Source of the DNA: Erythrobacter sanguineus
GTDB lineage: Bacteria > Pseudomonadota > Alphaproteobacteria > Sphingomonadales > Sphingomonadaceae
Length of the DNA stretch: 57,233 nucleotides
Assembly: GCA_945878845.1 (NCBI GenBank)
Contig: CAMCUB010000021.1
Coordinates: 1-57,233 of the forward strand
Reading direction: 5' to 3'
In this document: piece by piece, positions 34,521 to 42,537 of the stretch
Numbering within the stretch: the stretch's first letter is position 1
How the letters are laid out: the number at the start of each line of letters is the position of its first letter
Made by a program: the position numbers and the translations under genes
The notes under the pieces: generated by a model
Databases searched by the model: none
The model's input: only the letters and a program-made list of their open reading frames with translations
Told to the model about the DNA's origin: nothing

Positions 34521-35234
34521 ATGACCAATACCCATACCCTCGAACTCACCCCCGAGCAGCTGGCGCTCGATCCGCTGATCCTCCTCGTCCCCGGCCTCGG
34601 CAATAGCGGGCCCAGGCACTGGCAGTCGCATTGGGAGGCCAAGGTGCCCGACGCCAAGCGGGTCGAGCTCGGCATGTGGGACGATCCGCATCGCAACACC
34701 TGGGTGAACCAGATCAACCTCGCGGTGCATCGTGCCGGGCGGCCGGTGATCGTCGTGGCGCATTCGCTGGGCTGCCTCGCGGTCGCGTGGTGGGCGGAAT
34801 ACGAGCAGCCCGGGCTGGCCAATCCGGTGGTCGGCGCGCTGCTGGTCGCCCCGCCCGATGCCGAGCGCGCCGGGGTGGACGAGCGGATCGCCCGCTTCGC
34901 CCCCGTCCCGCGCCGGGCTCTGCCTTTCCCCTCCTTCCTCGCCGCGAGCGAGAATGATCCTTACGCCTCCCTGCGCGCCGCGCGCGGGCTGGCGAGCGAT
35001 TGGGGATCGACCTTCGCCTATGCCGGCTCGGTCGGGCACATCAATGCCGAGAGCCGGATCGGTGACTGGGACTTCGGCCTGCTGCTGCTCGGCCAGCTGG
35101 TGCGCGAACACCGCAGCCGCTCGCGCCCGGGCGAGGATGGCGGCTCGCTGCGGCGGCACCTGTCGCAGCGCGGCCAGATCCCGCTGCCCTGGGCGTTCGA
35201 GAACCTTGATGGAGAGCGATCCCGCGGGTGGTGA
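34521..35234 (+). CDS. RBBP9/YdeN-family alpha/beta hydrolase
   Basis: The 237-residue serine hydrolase shows LILLVPGLGNSGPRHWQSHW (oxyanion-hole region characteristic of the RBBP9/YdeN family), the nucleophile elbow VAHSLGCLAV (Ser), FLAASENDPYAS (catalytic Asp) and VGHINAESRIGDW (catalytic His). Typical family members have about 185-230 residues; the C-terminal ~25 residues (RSRPGEDGG and beyond) are extra. ATG 34521 has AAGGAG 7 nt upstream. The substrate is unknown. A strong terminator follows directly. Confidence 0.9.
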   Translation: MTNTHTLELTPEQLALDPLILLVPGLGNSGPRHWQSHWEAKVPDAKRVELGMWDDPHRNTWVNQINLAVHRAGRPVIVVAHSLGCLAVAWWAEYEQPGLANPVVGALLVAPPDAERAGVDERIARFAPVPRRALPFPSFLAASENDPYASLRAARGLASDWGSTFAYAGSVGHINAESRIGDWDFGLLLLGQLVREHRSRSRPGEDGGSLRRHLSQRGQIPLPWAFENLDGERSRGW

Positions 35235-35248
35235 CCTGCGGCTAACCA

Positions 35249-35294
35249 CCGGGGCGGGCCGCACTTGCGCAGCGGCCCGCCCCGGCTTATTCTT
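35249..35294 (+). terminator. Terminator of the RBBP9-like hydrolase gene
   Basis: A perfect 14-bp GC stem (arms 35249-35262 and 35272-35285, CCGGGGCGGGCCGC and its complement) with a 9-nt loop is followed by CTTATTCTTT, 14 nt after the stop codon. Confidence 0.8.
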
Positions 35295-35444
35295 TCCGCC
35301 TCAACCGACGGGAATTCATGTCCGAGACTGTGACCTGCAGAATCGCCCGCACACGCCGCCGCGCGTGTGACTGGCAGATTGCTCCGCCGCTCCGCTTCAA
35401 GCGTGAGCGCGCGGCCTGTCACGCTGATTCTCAGGACAACTCCA

Positions 35445-35702
35445 TTGAACATTTCCAGATACGAGCAGCGCGTGCTGCACGTGCTCGCGCAGGGCGGATC
35501 GATCCGTTACCGGCGCGATGCCCATGGCAAGATCGTCGAAGTCGATTGCTTCAACCGCGATGGCTTTCGCCTCGCCGATTGCAGCCTCTCGGTGTTCGAA
35601 CGACTCCGAAAACGCCGGCTGATCCGAAGCCGCGAGGCGCAGCCCTATCGCATCACGCGTGAAGGGCTGGCGGCGGTCAGGTCGCAGCTCGACAACCGCT
35701 AG
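35445..35702 (+). CDS. YjhX-family (UPF0386) toxin-like protein
   Basis: The 85-residue protein begins NISRYEQRVLHVLAQGGSI after the start codon, then has DCFNRDGFRLADCSL and ends YRITREGLAAVRSQLDNR. This matches E. coli YjhX along its whole length, including the final QLDNR. It starts with TTG at 35445, with AGGA 8 nt upstream; this gives exactly the family length. E. coli YjhX is described as the toxin of the YjhX/YjhQ pair, but no YjhQ acetyltransferase-like gene lies nearby. The fold looks like a small winged helix. A bidirectional terminator follows. Confidence 0.85.
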   Translation: MNISRYEQRVLHVLAQGGSIRYRRDAHGKIVEVDCFNRDGFRLADCSLSVFERLRKRRLIRSREAQPYRITREGLAAVRSQLDNR

Positions 35703-35724
35703 GGGAGCGCGGACGGCGGACAAC

Positions 35725-35765
35725 AAAAAAAGGCGGCGCGATCCCCTGCGCCGCCTTCTCTTTTC
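35725..35765. terminator. Bidirectional terminator
   Basis: AAGGCGGCGC and GCGCCGCCTT (35730-35739 and 35748-35757) form a 10-bp stem. A-run 35725-35731 gives seven T on the minus strand and TTCTCTTTT follows on the plus strand. It serves yjhX (+) and the DUF4136 gene (-). Confidence 0.85.
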
Positions 35766-35800
35766 CCGTCCAAGGGTCTCTTGCCGTAGCGTCTACACCA

Positions 35801-36475
35801 TCAATTGGCGGGGCGCACGGTCTTTTCGTCGTCACGGATGGTGATGCGCACGGTTTCGCCCGAATTGCCGGGGAAGTCGGTGAACAGCGCGTCCACGAGA
35901 TTGGGCACGAGGCGCGGCAGGCGGTTCGAGCGCGACACGGCTTCGGCCTTGCCTTCGAACAGGCGCTGGCCATCGGCGCGGCGATCGATCTTCACGTCCA
36001 CGCCGCTGGTGTAGACGGTGTAGCTGCGCACGTCAGGTCCGCCGAGGAACGGATCGTTGAAGCCGAAGCCCCAAGCGCCGTAGCCGCCGCCCCAGCCGCC
36101 CCACCGGCCCCACGGACCGAAGGCGCCGAAGCCGCCCAGACCCGGATCTGTGCGCACCTTTTCACGGCCACCATCGACGCGGTAGTCGAAGCGCACCAGC
36201 ATGTCGGCCGTCTCGGGCGAGGCGGCCTTGGTGTAGCCGAGCCCGGTCAACTCGGTGGCGACCGCATTGGCATAGGTCGCAAATTCGAGCCCGCCGGCGA
36301 GCTTGGGATCCTCCGCGACCACCGCGAAGGTTTGGCCCGCAGGCGCGGGCAGCGGCACGGCGAAGCGCGAGACATCCGCCTTGAAGCTGTTGGTGGCGCA
36401 GGCCGAAAGTCCGAGGGCGAGGGCCACAGGGAGGGCGGCACGGGTGAGGGTCTTGATCGAAGGCATCGCAAGCAT
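35801..36475 (-). CDS. DUF4136 lipoprotein
   Basis: The 224-residue protein has lipobox ALALGLSAC followed by the DUF4136 pattern: FAVVAEDPKLAGGLEFATYANAV, LGYTKAASPETADMLVRFDY and the later VDVKIDRRADGQRLFEGKAE and LVPNLVDALFTDFPGNSGE. A Gly/Trp/Phe-rich insert (GRWGGWGGGYGAWGFGF) sits mid-domain. Members are outer-membrane lipoproteins of unknown function. ATG 36475 is chosen; ATG 36466 is an alternative. It lies 130 nt downstream of trpS on the same strand. Confidence 0.88.
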   Translation of the reverse strand: MLAMPSIKTLTRAALPVALALGLSACATNSFKADVSRFAVPLPAPAGQTFAVVAEDPKLAGGLEFATYANAVATELTGLGYTKAASPETADMLVRFDYRVDGGREKVRTDPGLGGFGAFGPWGRWGGWGGGYGAWGFGFNDPFLGGPDVRSYTVYTSGVDVKIDRRADGQRLFEGKAEAVSRSNRLPRLVPNLVDALFTDFPGNSGETVRITIRDDEKTVRPAN

Positions 36476-36605
36476 GATGGCACAACCTCTGTCTGGTAGC
36501 CATTGCCTTGGCAGCAACGGCCTTTACGCGCGATACCATATTACACGCGAATGAACCGGAATTGAATACTCGCCGTGCAAGGCACTCGGTTCGTCGCAAG
36601 CAATA

Positions 36606-37625
36606 TCAGTGGCGTACCAGCCCGAGCGCCTTGTAGGCCGCATCCAGCGTCGGCGTGCCGCGCTCGCGCGCCTTGGCGGCACCGCGCGCGAGGATCGCGT
36701 CGAGCGTCTCGAGATCGTCCTTCAGCTCCACGAAACGGTCGCGGATCGGGCCGAGTTTTGCCACCAGCAGCTCGGCGAGCGCGGGCTTGAAGGCGCCGAA
36801 ACCCTGGCCGCCATATTGCGCCAGCACCTCGGCTTGGCTCTGCCCGGCGAGCGCGGCGTAGATGCCGACAAGGTTCTTCGCCTCGGGCCGCTCGGCAAGG
36901 CCTGCTTCTTCGGAAGGGAGGGGCTCGGGATCGGTCTTCGCCTTCTTGACCTTCTGCGCCATGGTGTCGGCATCGTCCGAGAGGTTGATGCGGCTCATGT
37001 CGGAGGGGTCGGACTTCGACATCTTCGCGGTGCCATCGCGCAGCGACATGATCCGCGCGGCTTCCGCCGGGATGATCGGATCGGGCAGGGTGAAGATCGG
37101 CGCGTTCTCGGTGCCGAAGTCATTGTTGAACTTCTGCGCGATGTCGCGCGCGAGCTCGAGATGCTGCTTCTGGTCCTCGCCCACCGGCACGTGAGTCGCC
37201 TGATAGAGCAGCACGTCGGCAGCCTGCAGCACGGGGTAGGTGAACAGCGCGACCGACTGGCCCTCGCGGTTCTTGCCGGCCTTGTCCTTCCACTGGGTCA
37301 TGCGATTGAGCCAACCCATGCGGGCGGTGCCGTTGAGCAGCCATTGCAGCTCGGGGTGCTGGGGCACCTGCGCCTGATTGAACAGGATCGCCTTGTCGGG
37401 ATCGAGCCCGCAGGCGACAAGCGTCGCCACCAGTTCGAGCGTCGAGGCGCGCAGCTCGGCCGGATCATGCGGCATCGACAGCGCGTGGAGATCGGCGATG
37501 AAGATCAGGCACTCGCCGCCCACCGCATGGGCGTCATCCTGCAACTTCACATAGTTGCGGATTGCGCCCAGGTAATTGCCGAGATGGGGCTTGCCGGTGG
37601 GCTGGATGCCGGAGACGACGCGCAT
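36606..37625 (-). CDS. trpS: Tryptophanyl-tRNA synthetase
   Basis: The 339-residue class Ic aminoacyl-tRNA synthetase charges tRNA-Trp. It has the HIGH-like motif [16 protein letters not shown], the KMSKS loop [11 protein letters not shown], and family motifs FIADLHALS and [17 protein letters not shown]. The ATG at 37625 lies 1 nt after the murJ stop, with GGAGG 9 nt upstream inside murJ, so translation is coupled. A TTG 9 nt upstream is unlikely. Length is normal (about 330-345). Confidence 0.97.
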   Translation of the reverse strand: MRVVSGIQPTGKPHLGNYLGAIRNYVKLQDDAHAVGGECLIFIADLHALSMPHDPAELRASTLELVATLVACGLDPDKAILFNQAQVPQHPELQWLLNGTARMGWLNRMTQWKDKAGKNREGQSVALFTYPVLQAADVLLYQATHVPVGEDQKQHLELARDIAQKFNNDFGTENAPIFTLPDPIIPAEAARIMSLRDGTAKMSKSDPSDMSRINLSDDADTMAQKVKKAKTDPEPLPSEEAGLAERPEAKNLVGIYAALAGQSQAEVLAQYGGQGFGAFKPALAELLVAKLGPIRDRFVELKDDLETLDAILARGAAKARERGTPTLDAAYKALGLVRH

Positions 37626-37626
37626 G

Positions 37627-39246
37627 TTATTCAACCTCCAGTATCTCGTCGTCGGCCTTGGTGCGGGCCGGGCGCCGCCGCCGTAGCTGGCCGAGCAGGT
37701 CCTTGTCGAGCGCGCCGACCGCGAAGGCCACGCCGAAGAACACCGCGCCGCCGGCCCCGACCAGCACGGTGAGCGACCACAGTTTCTCGAACAGGTTGCC
37801 TGCGTAACGATCGGTCATCAGCGGCATCAGATACCAAAGCACCCCGGTCATCGCCGCAGTCGCGATCAGCTGGCGGGCAACGCGGCTCACCAGCTTGGGC
37901 GTGAAGTGGAACCAGCCGCGCTTATGGAGGATCGCGTAGAGCAGCAGGCAATTGAGGCTCGCAGAAGCTGCTGTCGCGCCCGCGAGGCCAACGATGCCGT
38001 AGCGCTCGACCACGTAGATGTTCACGGCGACATTGAAGATCAGCGAAGCGAGCGCGGTCCAGACGGGCGTGCGGGTGTCCTCACGCGCGAAGAAGCCGGG
38101 GTTGAGCACCTTGACGATGACATAGGCTGGAAGACCTGCGACCAGCGCAACGACAATGTTCGCCATCAGCGCGCCGTCTGCGGCGGTAAACTTGCCGCCC
38201 ACGAAGAAGGCCGTGCAGAACGCGGGTGCGCACACCGCCAGCGCGGCGGCGGCGGGCAGGGTGAGCAGCGTCGCGATCTCGAAGGCATTGCCCTGCAAAC
38301 GCTGCGCTTCGGCCTTGTCGCCCGTGTGGATGTGGCGGCTCAGCATCGGCAGGATCGCCGTGCCGAGCGCGATCCCGACGATCCCCAGCGGCATCTGGTT
38401 GAGCCGGTCTGCAAGCTTGAGCAGCGTCAGCGAGCCTTGCGGCAAGGAGGTCGCGAAGAAGGTGTCGACCAGCTGGCTGATCTGGTAGATTCCCGCCCCG
38501 AAGGTCGCGGGCAGGATGAGGAGCCCGAGCTTCTTCACCTCGGGCGTGAAGCGCGGCATCTGCACCTTCAGCTTCACCCCGGCCCGGCGGGTCTCCCACG
38601 CCAGATAGATCAGCTGCGCGAGCCCTGACAGCGACACGGCGGCGGCAAGGATCTGCACCACGATGACGTCATCGCCGCTGGTCCCGCGCAGATAATCCCC
38701 CAGCAGAATGCCGGAAATCAGGAAGATGTTGAGCAACACCGGCGCCACCGCTCCGGGGCCGAAACGCGAGCGCGCATTGAGCAGCCCGGACAGCATCGCG
38801 ACAAGGCTGATGAAGAACAGGTAGGGGAAGGTCACCCGGCTGAGCAGCACCGAAAGCTCGAACTTGCCCGGCACCGCGGCATATTCGCGCGCCAGCAACC
38901 ACACGAGCCCCGGCATGAACAGCATGCACAGCCCGCTGAAGGCGAGCAGCACCCACATGAACACGCTCAGCACATCTTCGGCAAACCGCGCGGCGGCTTC
39001 CTCGCTCCCGGGCTCGCCGTCCTTGCCGTGCAGCGCGCGGCTGTAGAGCGGCACGAAGGCGACGCTGAAGGCGCCCTCGGCGAACAGGCGGCGGAAGGTG
39101 TTGGGCAAGGTGAAGGCGAGCTGGAATGCGTCCGCCGCCAGCCCCGCTCCCAGCACACGCGCCAGCAGGATGTCGCGGGCAAAGCCGAACACCCGGCTGA
39201 CCGCAGTCAGCCCGCCGATTGTGCCGACGTTTCTGAGGAGGCTCAT
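37627..39246 (-). CDS. murJ: Lipid II flippase
   Basis: The 539-residue MOP-superfamily flippase (MviN) has about 14 helices and moves lipid II across the inner membrane for peptidoglycan synthesis. Signatures are [24 protein letters not shown] at the N-terminus, [17 protein letters not shown], the periplasmic GMTPE-like segment region, and [20 protein letters not shown]. The gene order murJ-trpS matches many alphaproteobacteria. The ATG at 39246 is 28 nt downstream of secB. Confidence 0.96.
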   Translation of the reverse strand: MSLLRNVGTIGGLTAVSRVFGFARDILLARVLGAGLAADAFQLAFTLPNTFRRLFAEGAFSVAFVPLYSRALHGKDGEPGSEEAAARFAEDVLSVFMWVLLAFSGLCMLFMPGLVWLLAREYAAVPGKFELSVLLSRVTFPYLFFISLVAMLSGLLNARSRFGPGAVAPVLLNIFLISGILLGDYLRGTSGDDVIVVQILAAAVSLSGLAQLIYLAWETRRAGVKLKVQMPRFTPEVKKLGLLILPATFGAGIYQISQLVDTFFATSLPQGSLTLLKLADRLNQMPLGIVGIALGTAILPMLSRHIHTGDKAEAQRLQGNAFEIATLLTLPAAAALAVCAPAFCTAFFVGGKFTAADGALMANIVVALVAGLPAYVIVKVLNPGFFAREDTRTPVWTALASLIFNVAVNIYVVERYGIVGLAGATAASASLNCLLLYAILHKRGWFHFTPKLVSRVARQLIATAAMTGVLWYLMPLMTDRYAGNLFEKLWSLTVLVGAGGAVFFGVAFAVGALDKDLLGQLRRRRPARTKADDEILEVE

Positions 39247-39274
39247 GCGTCAGGCCCCGATATGGAAGCGCGGA

Positions 39275-39820
39275 TCAGGCGTTGCCCGTGACTGGCGCGA
39301 TCGGATCGCCGCCCGCGGCTTCCTCGGCGCGGCGCTCGGCGAGCTGCTGGGCGTAGATCCCGCCAAAATCGACCGGATCGACCATCAGCGGCGGGAAGCC
39401 CGCATCGCGCACGGCGTCGGCGACGACACGGCGGGCGAAGGGGAACAGCAGACGCGGCGCTTCGGCATAGAGGAAGGCGTGGCCCTGCTCCTCGGGCACG
39501 TTGCGCATGCCCACCAGACCGCAATAGGCGAGGTCGACGATGTACATCGTGCCGCGCTGCGAGGAGGCGGTCAGCGTCAGCTTGAGCATGACCTCGTGCA
39601 CATCGGGGCTGATCTTTTCGGCGCCGATGTTGAACTGCACGTCAATCTGCGGCGGTTCGGGCCACTGGAAGACGTCGGGCGCGGCCGGGTTCTCGACCGA
39701 GAGGTCCTTCACATACTGGGTGATGATCCCAACGGCGGGCGAGGTGTCTTCGCCGTTCGGCTGCGGGCCCGCGCCGTCAATGTTGTCGAGGTTGGTAAGG
39801 ACGCCTTCTTCTTCGGCCAT
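39275..39820 (-). CDS. secB: Protein-export chaperone SecB
   Basis: The 181-residue chaperone keeps preproteins unfolded and hands them to SecA. The conserved core includes ITQYVKDLSVENPAAP, IDVQFNIGAEKI, YIVDLAYCGLVGM, APRLLFPFARRVVADAVRDAGFPPLMVDPVDFG and IYAQQLA. It is longer than E. coli SecB (155) owing to acidic N- and C-terminal tails. It is first in the run secB-murJ-trpS on the minus strand, and its heavy client load would include the many secreted proteins in this window. Confidence 0.96.
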   Translation of the reverse strand: MAEEEGVLTNLDNIDGAGPQPNGEDTSPAVGIITQYVKDLSVENPAAPDVFQWPEPPQIDVQFNIGAEKISPDVHEVMLKLTLTASSQRGTMYIVDLAYCGLVGMRNVPEEQGHAFLYAEAPRLLFPFARRVVADAVRDAGFPPLMVDPVDFGGIYAQQLAERRAEEAAGGDPIAPVTGNA

Positions 39821-40072
39821 GGTCTTGCCAGTCTTTCAAAATGAGTAATCGGTGGTGCGTCCGCTGCACGAAACCCGCGCGCTGGTCGCCTGCGGGCGCG
39901 CCTAGCAGGGGCGCGGGGCTGCCGCAACCGCAGGCCGCGCGCAAATTGCTTCGCCTCGCGCCGCAACCTATCGAGCGTTGGCGAATTGTAATGACTCCCT
40001 ATTTAAGGCAGGGTGTTGGTTCTCAGAGCGGCGCGGCGGTCCCCCTCCCGTGCCACATGCGATGATCGGATT
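39821..40072. other. Divergent intergenic region between secB and the Tim44-like gene
   Basis: The 252 nt must hold promoters for both directions. An AT-rich patch (TGTAATGACTCCCTATTTAA near 39987) is the likely promoter zone. I found no clear operator, hairpin terminator or small gene here. Confidence 0.4.
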
Positions 40073-40729
40073 GTGATAGTGCTCGAAATCGTTCTCCTTG
40101 CCATGGTGGCCGCGTTTCTCGGCCTGCGCCTCTATTCGGTGCTCGGCCGGCGCGCCGAGCAGGAAGAGGAGCCGGTGCCGCAGCGCTTCGAGGCGGACGA
40201 GCCTCCCGCAGTCCGCCCTGCCGCGATCCCCGCCGCCGTGCCCGCCCCGCGCGCGGCCGAGCTTGAAGGCGTGATGCCCGCGGTCGAGCGTGCGCTGCGC
40301 GAAATCGCTGCGGCCGACAGCAAGTTCAACCTCGCCCAGTTCCTCGAAGGAGCGCGCGGCGCGTATCGCATGATCCTCGAAGCCTTCTGGAAGGGTGACC
40401 GCGAGACCCTGCGCGAGCTGTGCGACGACGACGTCTATGCCGGCTTCCTTGGCGCGATCGACGCCCGCGTGGCGGCGGGCGAGACGATGGACAACACCCT
40501 GATCCGGGTCGAGGAAGTGCGGATTCACTCGGCCTCGCTCGACGGCAAGACCGCGCGCATCGCGCTGCTGTTCGTCGCCGACATTGCCTCGGTGACCCGC
40601 GATCGCGACGGCACGGTTATCGCCGGATCGCTCGACGATGCGATCGAGAGCCGCGACGTGTGGACCTTCTCGCGCAACGTGACATCGCGCGATCCCGCCT
40701 GGCTGCTCGACGAGACCGACGAGGGTTGA
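40073..40729 (+). CDS. Tim44/TimA-family protein
   Basis: The 218-residue protein has one N-terminal membrane helix (VLEIVLLAMVAAFLGLRLYS), a Pro/Ala/Glu linker, and a Tim44-like domain (FNLAQFLEGARGAYRMILEAFWKGD, ELCDDDVYAGFLGAIDAR, RIALLFVADIASV, DVWTFSRNVTSRDPAWLL). In mitochondria Tim44 tethers import motors; in alphaproteobacteria such TimA-like proteins face an unknown, probably envelope, task. The start is GTG 40073 or GTG 40079, giving the helix at the very N-terminus. It precedes mltA by 42 nt. Confidence 0.9.
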   Translation: MIVLEIVLLAMVAAFLGLRLYSVLGRRAEQEEEPVPQRFEADEPPAVRPAAIPAAVPAPRAAELEGVMPAVERALREIAAADSKFNLAQFLEGARGAYRMILEAFWKGDRETLRELCDDDVYAGFLGAIDARVAAGETMDNTLIRVEEVRIHSASLDGKTARIALLFVADIASVTRDRDGTVIAGSLDDAIESRDVWTFSRNVTSRDPAWLLDETDEG

Positions 40730-40771
40730 TCGCGCGGCCCTGCGGGGCTTGCCTCTACAAGGAGCTGACCC

Positions 40772-41950
40772 ATGCGCGCGCTGCTTGCTCTGGCTTTGCT
40801 GCTGGCGCTGGCGGCCTGCGGGCGCGTGGTGCCGCAGCCTGCGGCGAGCACTCCCGTGGCCGCAGCCGCTGCCAATGCGGTGATGGCAGGCGTGGCGCTC
40901 GGGCCCTCGCTGGCCGGGCTCAACGTCGCCGATGCCGATGCCCGCGGTGCGCTGGCGAGTTTCATCGAATCCTGCCCCAAGCTGCTCGCCCGCGAGGATG
41001 CGAGCGGGCTCACCCGCCGCGAGGATTGGGCCGGGGCTTGTGAGCGCGCGCGCTCGGCTGCGCCTTCGCGGGCGCGCGCGTTCTTTGCCGAAGAGTTCAC
41101 CCCCGTGCAGGTCGGCGACGGCAAGGCCTTCGCCACCGGCTATTTCGAGCCCGAAATCGCCGGTAGCCGCACGCGCCGCCCCGGATACGAAGTGCCGGTC
41201 TATGCCATGCCGAGCGATCTGGTGCGCGGCTGGCCCGATGACGTGAAGCCCTCCGAGCGCACCGGCCGCCCGCCGCTCGGCCGCTATGACGAGCGCGGGC
41301 GCTTCGTGCTCTACCACGATCGTGCGGCGATCGAGGACGGGGCCTTGCAGGGCAAGGTGCCGGTGATCGCCTGGGCCGCAGATCCGGTCGAATTCTTCTT
41401 CCTCCAGATCCAGGGTTCGGGCCGCTTGCGTACCCCTGAAGGCGATGTGATCCGCATCGGCTATGCCGGGCAGAACGGGCGCGAATATGTCGGCATCGGC
41501 GGGCTGATGCGCGAACGCGGCCTGCTGGGCAGCGGGCCGGGCAAGTATTCGGGCTCGATGCAGGGCATCATGGCCTATATCCGCGAGAACCCCGCGGAAG
41601 GCCGCGCGCTGATGCGCGAGAACAAGAGCTGGATCTTCTTCAGCGAGCTGAGGGGTGACGGGCCCCTTGGCGCGCTGGGCGTGCCGGTGCGGCGCGAGAA
41701 CTCGGTGGCGGCCGACCCCGCCTTCGTGCCGCTGGGCGCGCCGGTGTGGCTCGACCTCGACCGGCGCGAGGCCAACGGCTTGTGGGTGGCGCAGGACACC
41801 GGCGGGGCGATCAAGGGCGCGAACCGCTTCGACACCTTCTGGGGCGCGGGCGAAGATGCGCGGGTCATCGCAGGCGGGATGAGCGGGCGCGGGCGCGCCT
41901 TCGTGCTGCTCCCGAAGGAGGCCGCCGCAAGGCTCGCCGCGCGGCGATGA
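40772..41950 (+). CDS. mltA: Membrane-bound lytic murein transglycosylase A
   Basis: The 392-residue lipoprotein (LLALAACG lipobox) cleaves peptidoglycan with 1,6-anhydro ring formation. The double-psi beta-barrel MltA domain shows ATGYFEPEIAGSRTRRPGYEVPVY and QIQGSGRLRTPEG. The C-terminal 3D domain holds the catalytic-Asp region WVAQDTGGAIKGANRFDTFW and AGGMSGRGRAFVLLP. ATG 40772 has AAGGAG 7 nt upstream. The stop overlaps the smr-like gene start (ATGA). The order Tim44-like, mltA, smr is characteristic of alphaproteobacteria. Confidence 0.96.
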   Translation: MRALLALALLLALAACGRVVPQPAASTPVAAAAANAVMAGVALGPSLAGLNVADADARGALASFIESCPKLLAREDASGLTRREDWAGACERARSAAPSRARAFFAEEFTPVQVGDGKAFATGYFEPEIAGSRTRRPGYEVPVYAMPSDLVRGWPDDVKPSERTGRPPLGRYDERGRFVLYHDRAAIEDGALQGKVPVIAWAADPVEFFFLQIQGSGRLRTPEGDVIRIGYAGQNGREYVGIGGLMRERGLLGSGPGKYSGSMQGIMAYIRENPAEGRALMRENKSWIFFSELRGDGPLGALGVPVRRENSVAADPAFVPLGAPVWLDLDRREANGLWVAQDTGGAIKGANRFDTFWGAGEDARVIAGGMSGRGRAFVLLPKEAAARLAARR

Positions 41951-42537
41951 GAACGCCGCGGGGGCTGTCGATCGGCGAGCAGGCGGCTTGGGCGCATCTG
42001 GCCGCAAGCGTCAAACCGCTGCCTGGGAAGAAGCGCCCCAGTCCTCCCACTAAGGGGGAGGGGGACCAACCGAAGGTTGTTGGCGGGGCGAGCAAGGCCA
42101 GTCCCGCGCCGCCTGGCAAGTTTGTCAAACCGACCAAGGTCTTGCCCAGGCCCCCGGTCAAACCGCGCGTGCCCCCAACCCCGCCCGCGCCCGATCCGGG
42201 CCTCGATTCGCATTGGGACCGGCGGGTCAAGGGCGGGCGGCTGGAGCCCGACCTGACGCTCGACCTCCACGGTCACACGCTCGATACCGCCTATGATCGG
42301 ATCATGACCGCGCTCGATCAGGCGCGAGCAATGCAGGCGCGGGTGGTGCTGGTGGTGGCGGGGCGCGAACGCCCGGTCGATCCCGCCGACCGCATGGCCA
42401 AGCGCGGGGCGATCCGCGCCAAGCTGCTCGACTGGCTCGCCGCCAGCCGCCACGCCGATGCGATCACTGGGGTGCGCCGCGCCCACATCCGCCACGGCGG
42501 CGAGGGCGCGCTCTACCTGATCCTCAAGCGCCGCTGA
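41947..42537 (+). CDS. Smr-domain protein
   Basis: The 196-residue protein carries a C-terminal Smr domain (residues ~95-196): LEPDLTLDLHGHTLDTAYDRI with the hallmark LDLHG, ARVVLVVAGRE, GAIRAKLLDWLA and RRAHIRHGGEGALYLILKRR. Smr domains are small nucleases related to the MutS2 C-terminus. The N-terminal half is low-complexity and contains a ~17-residue stretch (PPTKGEGDQPKVVGGAS) encoded by what looks like an inserted palindromic repeat. ATG 41947 overlaps the mltA stop. The 3' end overlaps the convergent FAD monooxygenase by 14 nt. Confidence 0.9.
   Translation: MRTPRGLSIGEQAAWAHLAASVKPLPGKKRPSPPTKGEGDQPKVVGGASKASPAPPGKFVKPTKVLPRPPVKPRVPPTPPAPDPGLDSHWDRRVKGGRLEPDLTLDLHGHTLDTAYDRIMTALDQARAMQARVVLVVAGRERPVDPADRMAKRGAIRAKLLDWLAASRHADAITGVRRAHIRHGGEGALYLILKRR
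42042..42091 (+). repeat. Palindromic repeat element inserted in frame in the smr-like gene
   Basis: TCCTCCCACTAAGGGGGAGG is an imperfect palindrome followed by GGGACCAACCGAAGGTTGTT, which holds a second inverted repeat. This layout is like the intergenic 'cctcccac...gggggagggggacc' elements I associate with sphingomonads and caulobacters. Here it is translated, adding 16-17 residues to a disordered linker. No second copy occurs in the window. Confidence 0.5.
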
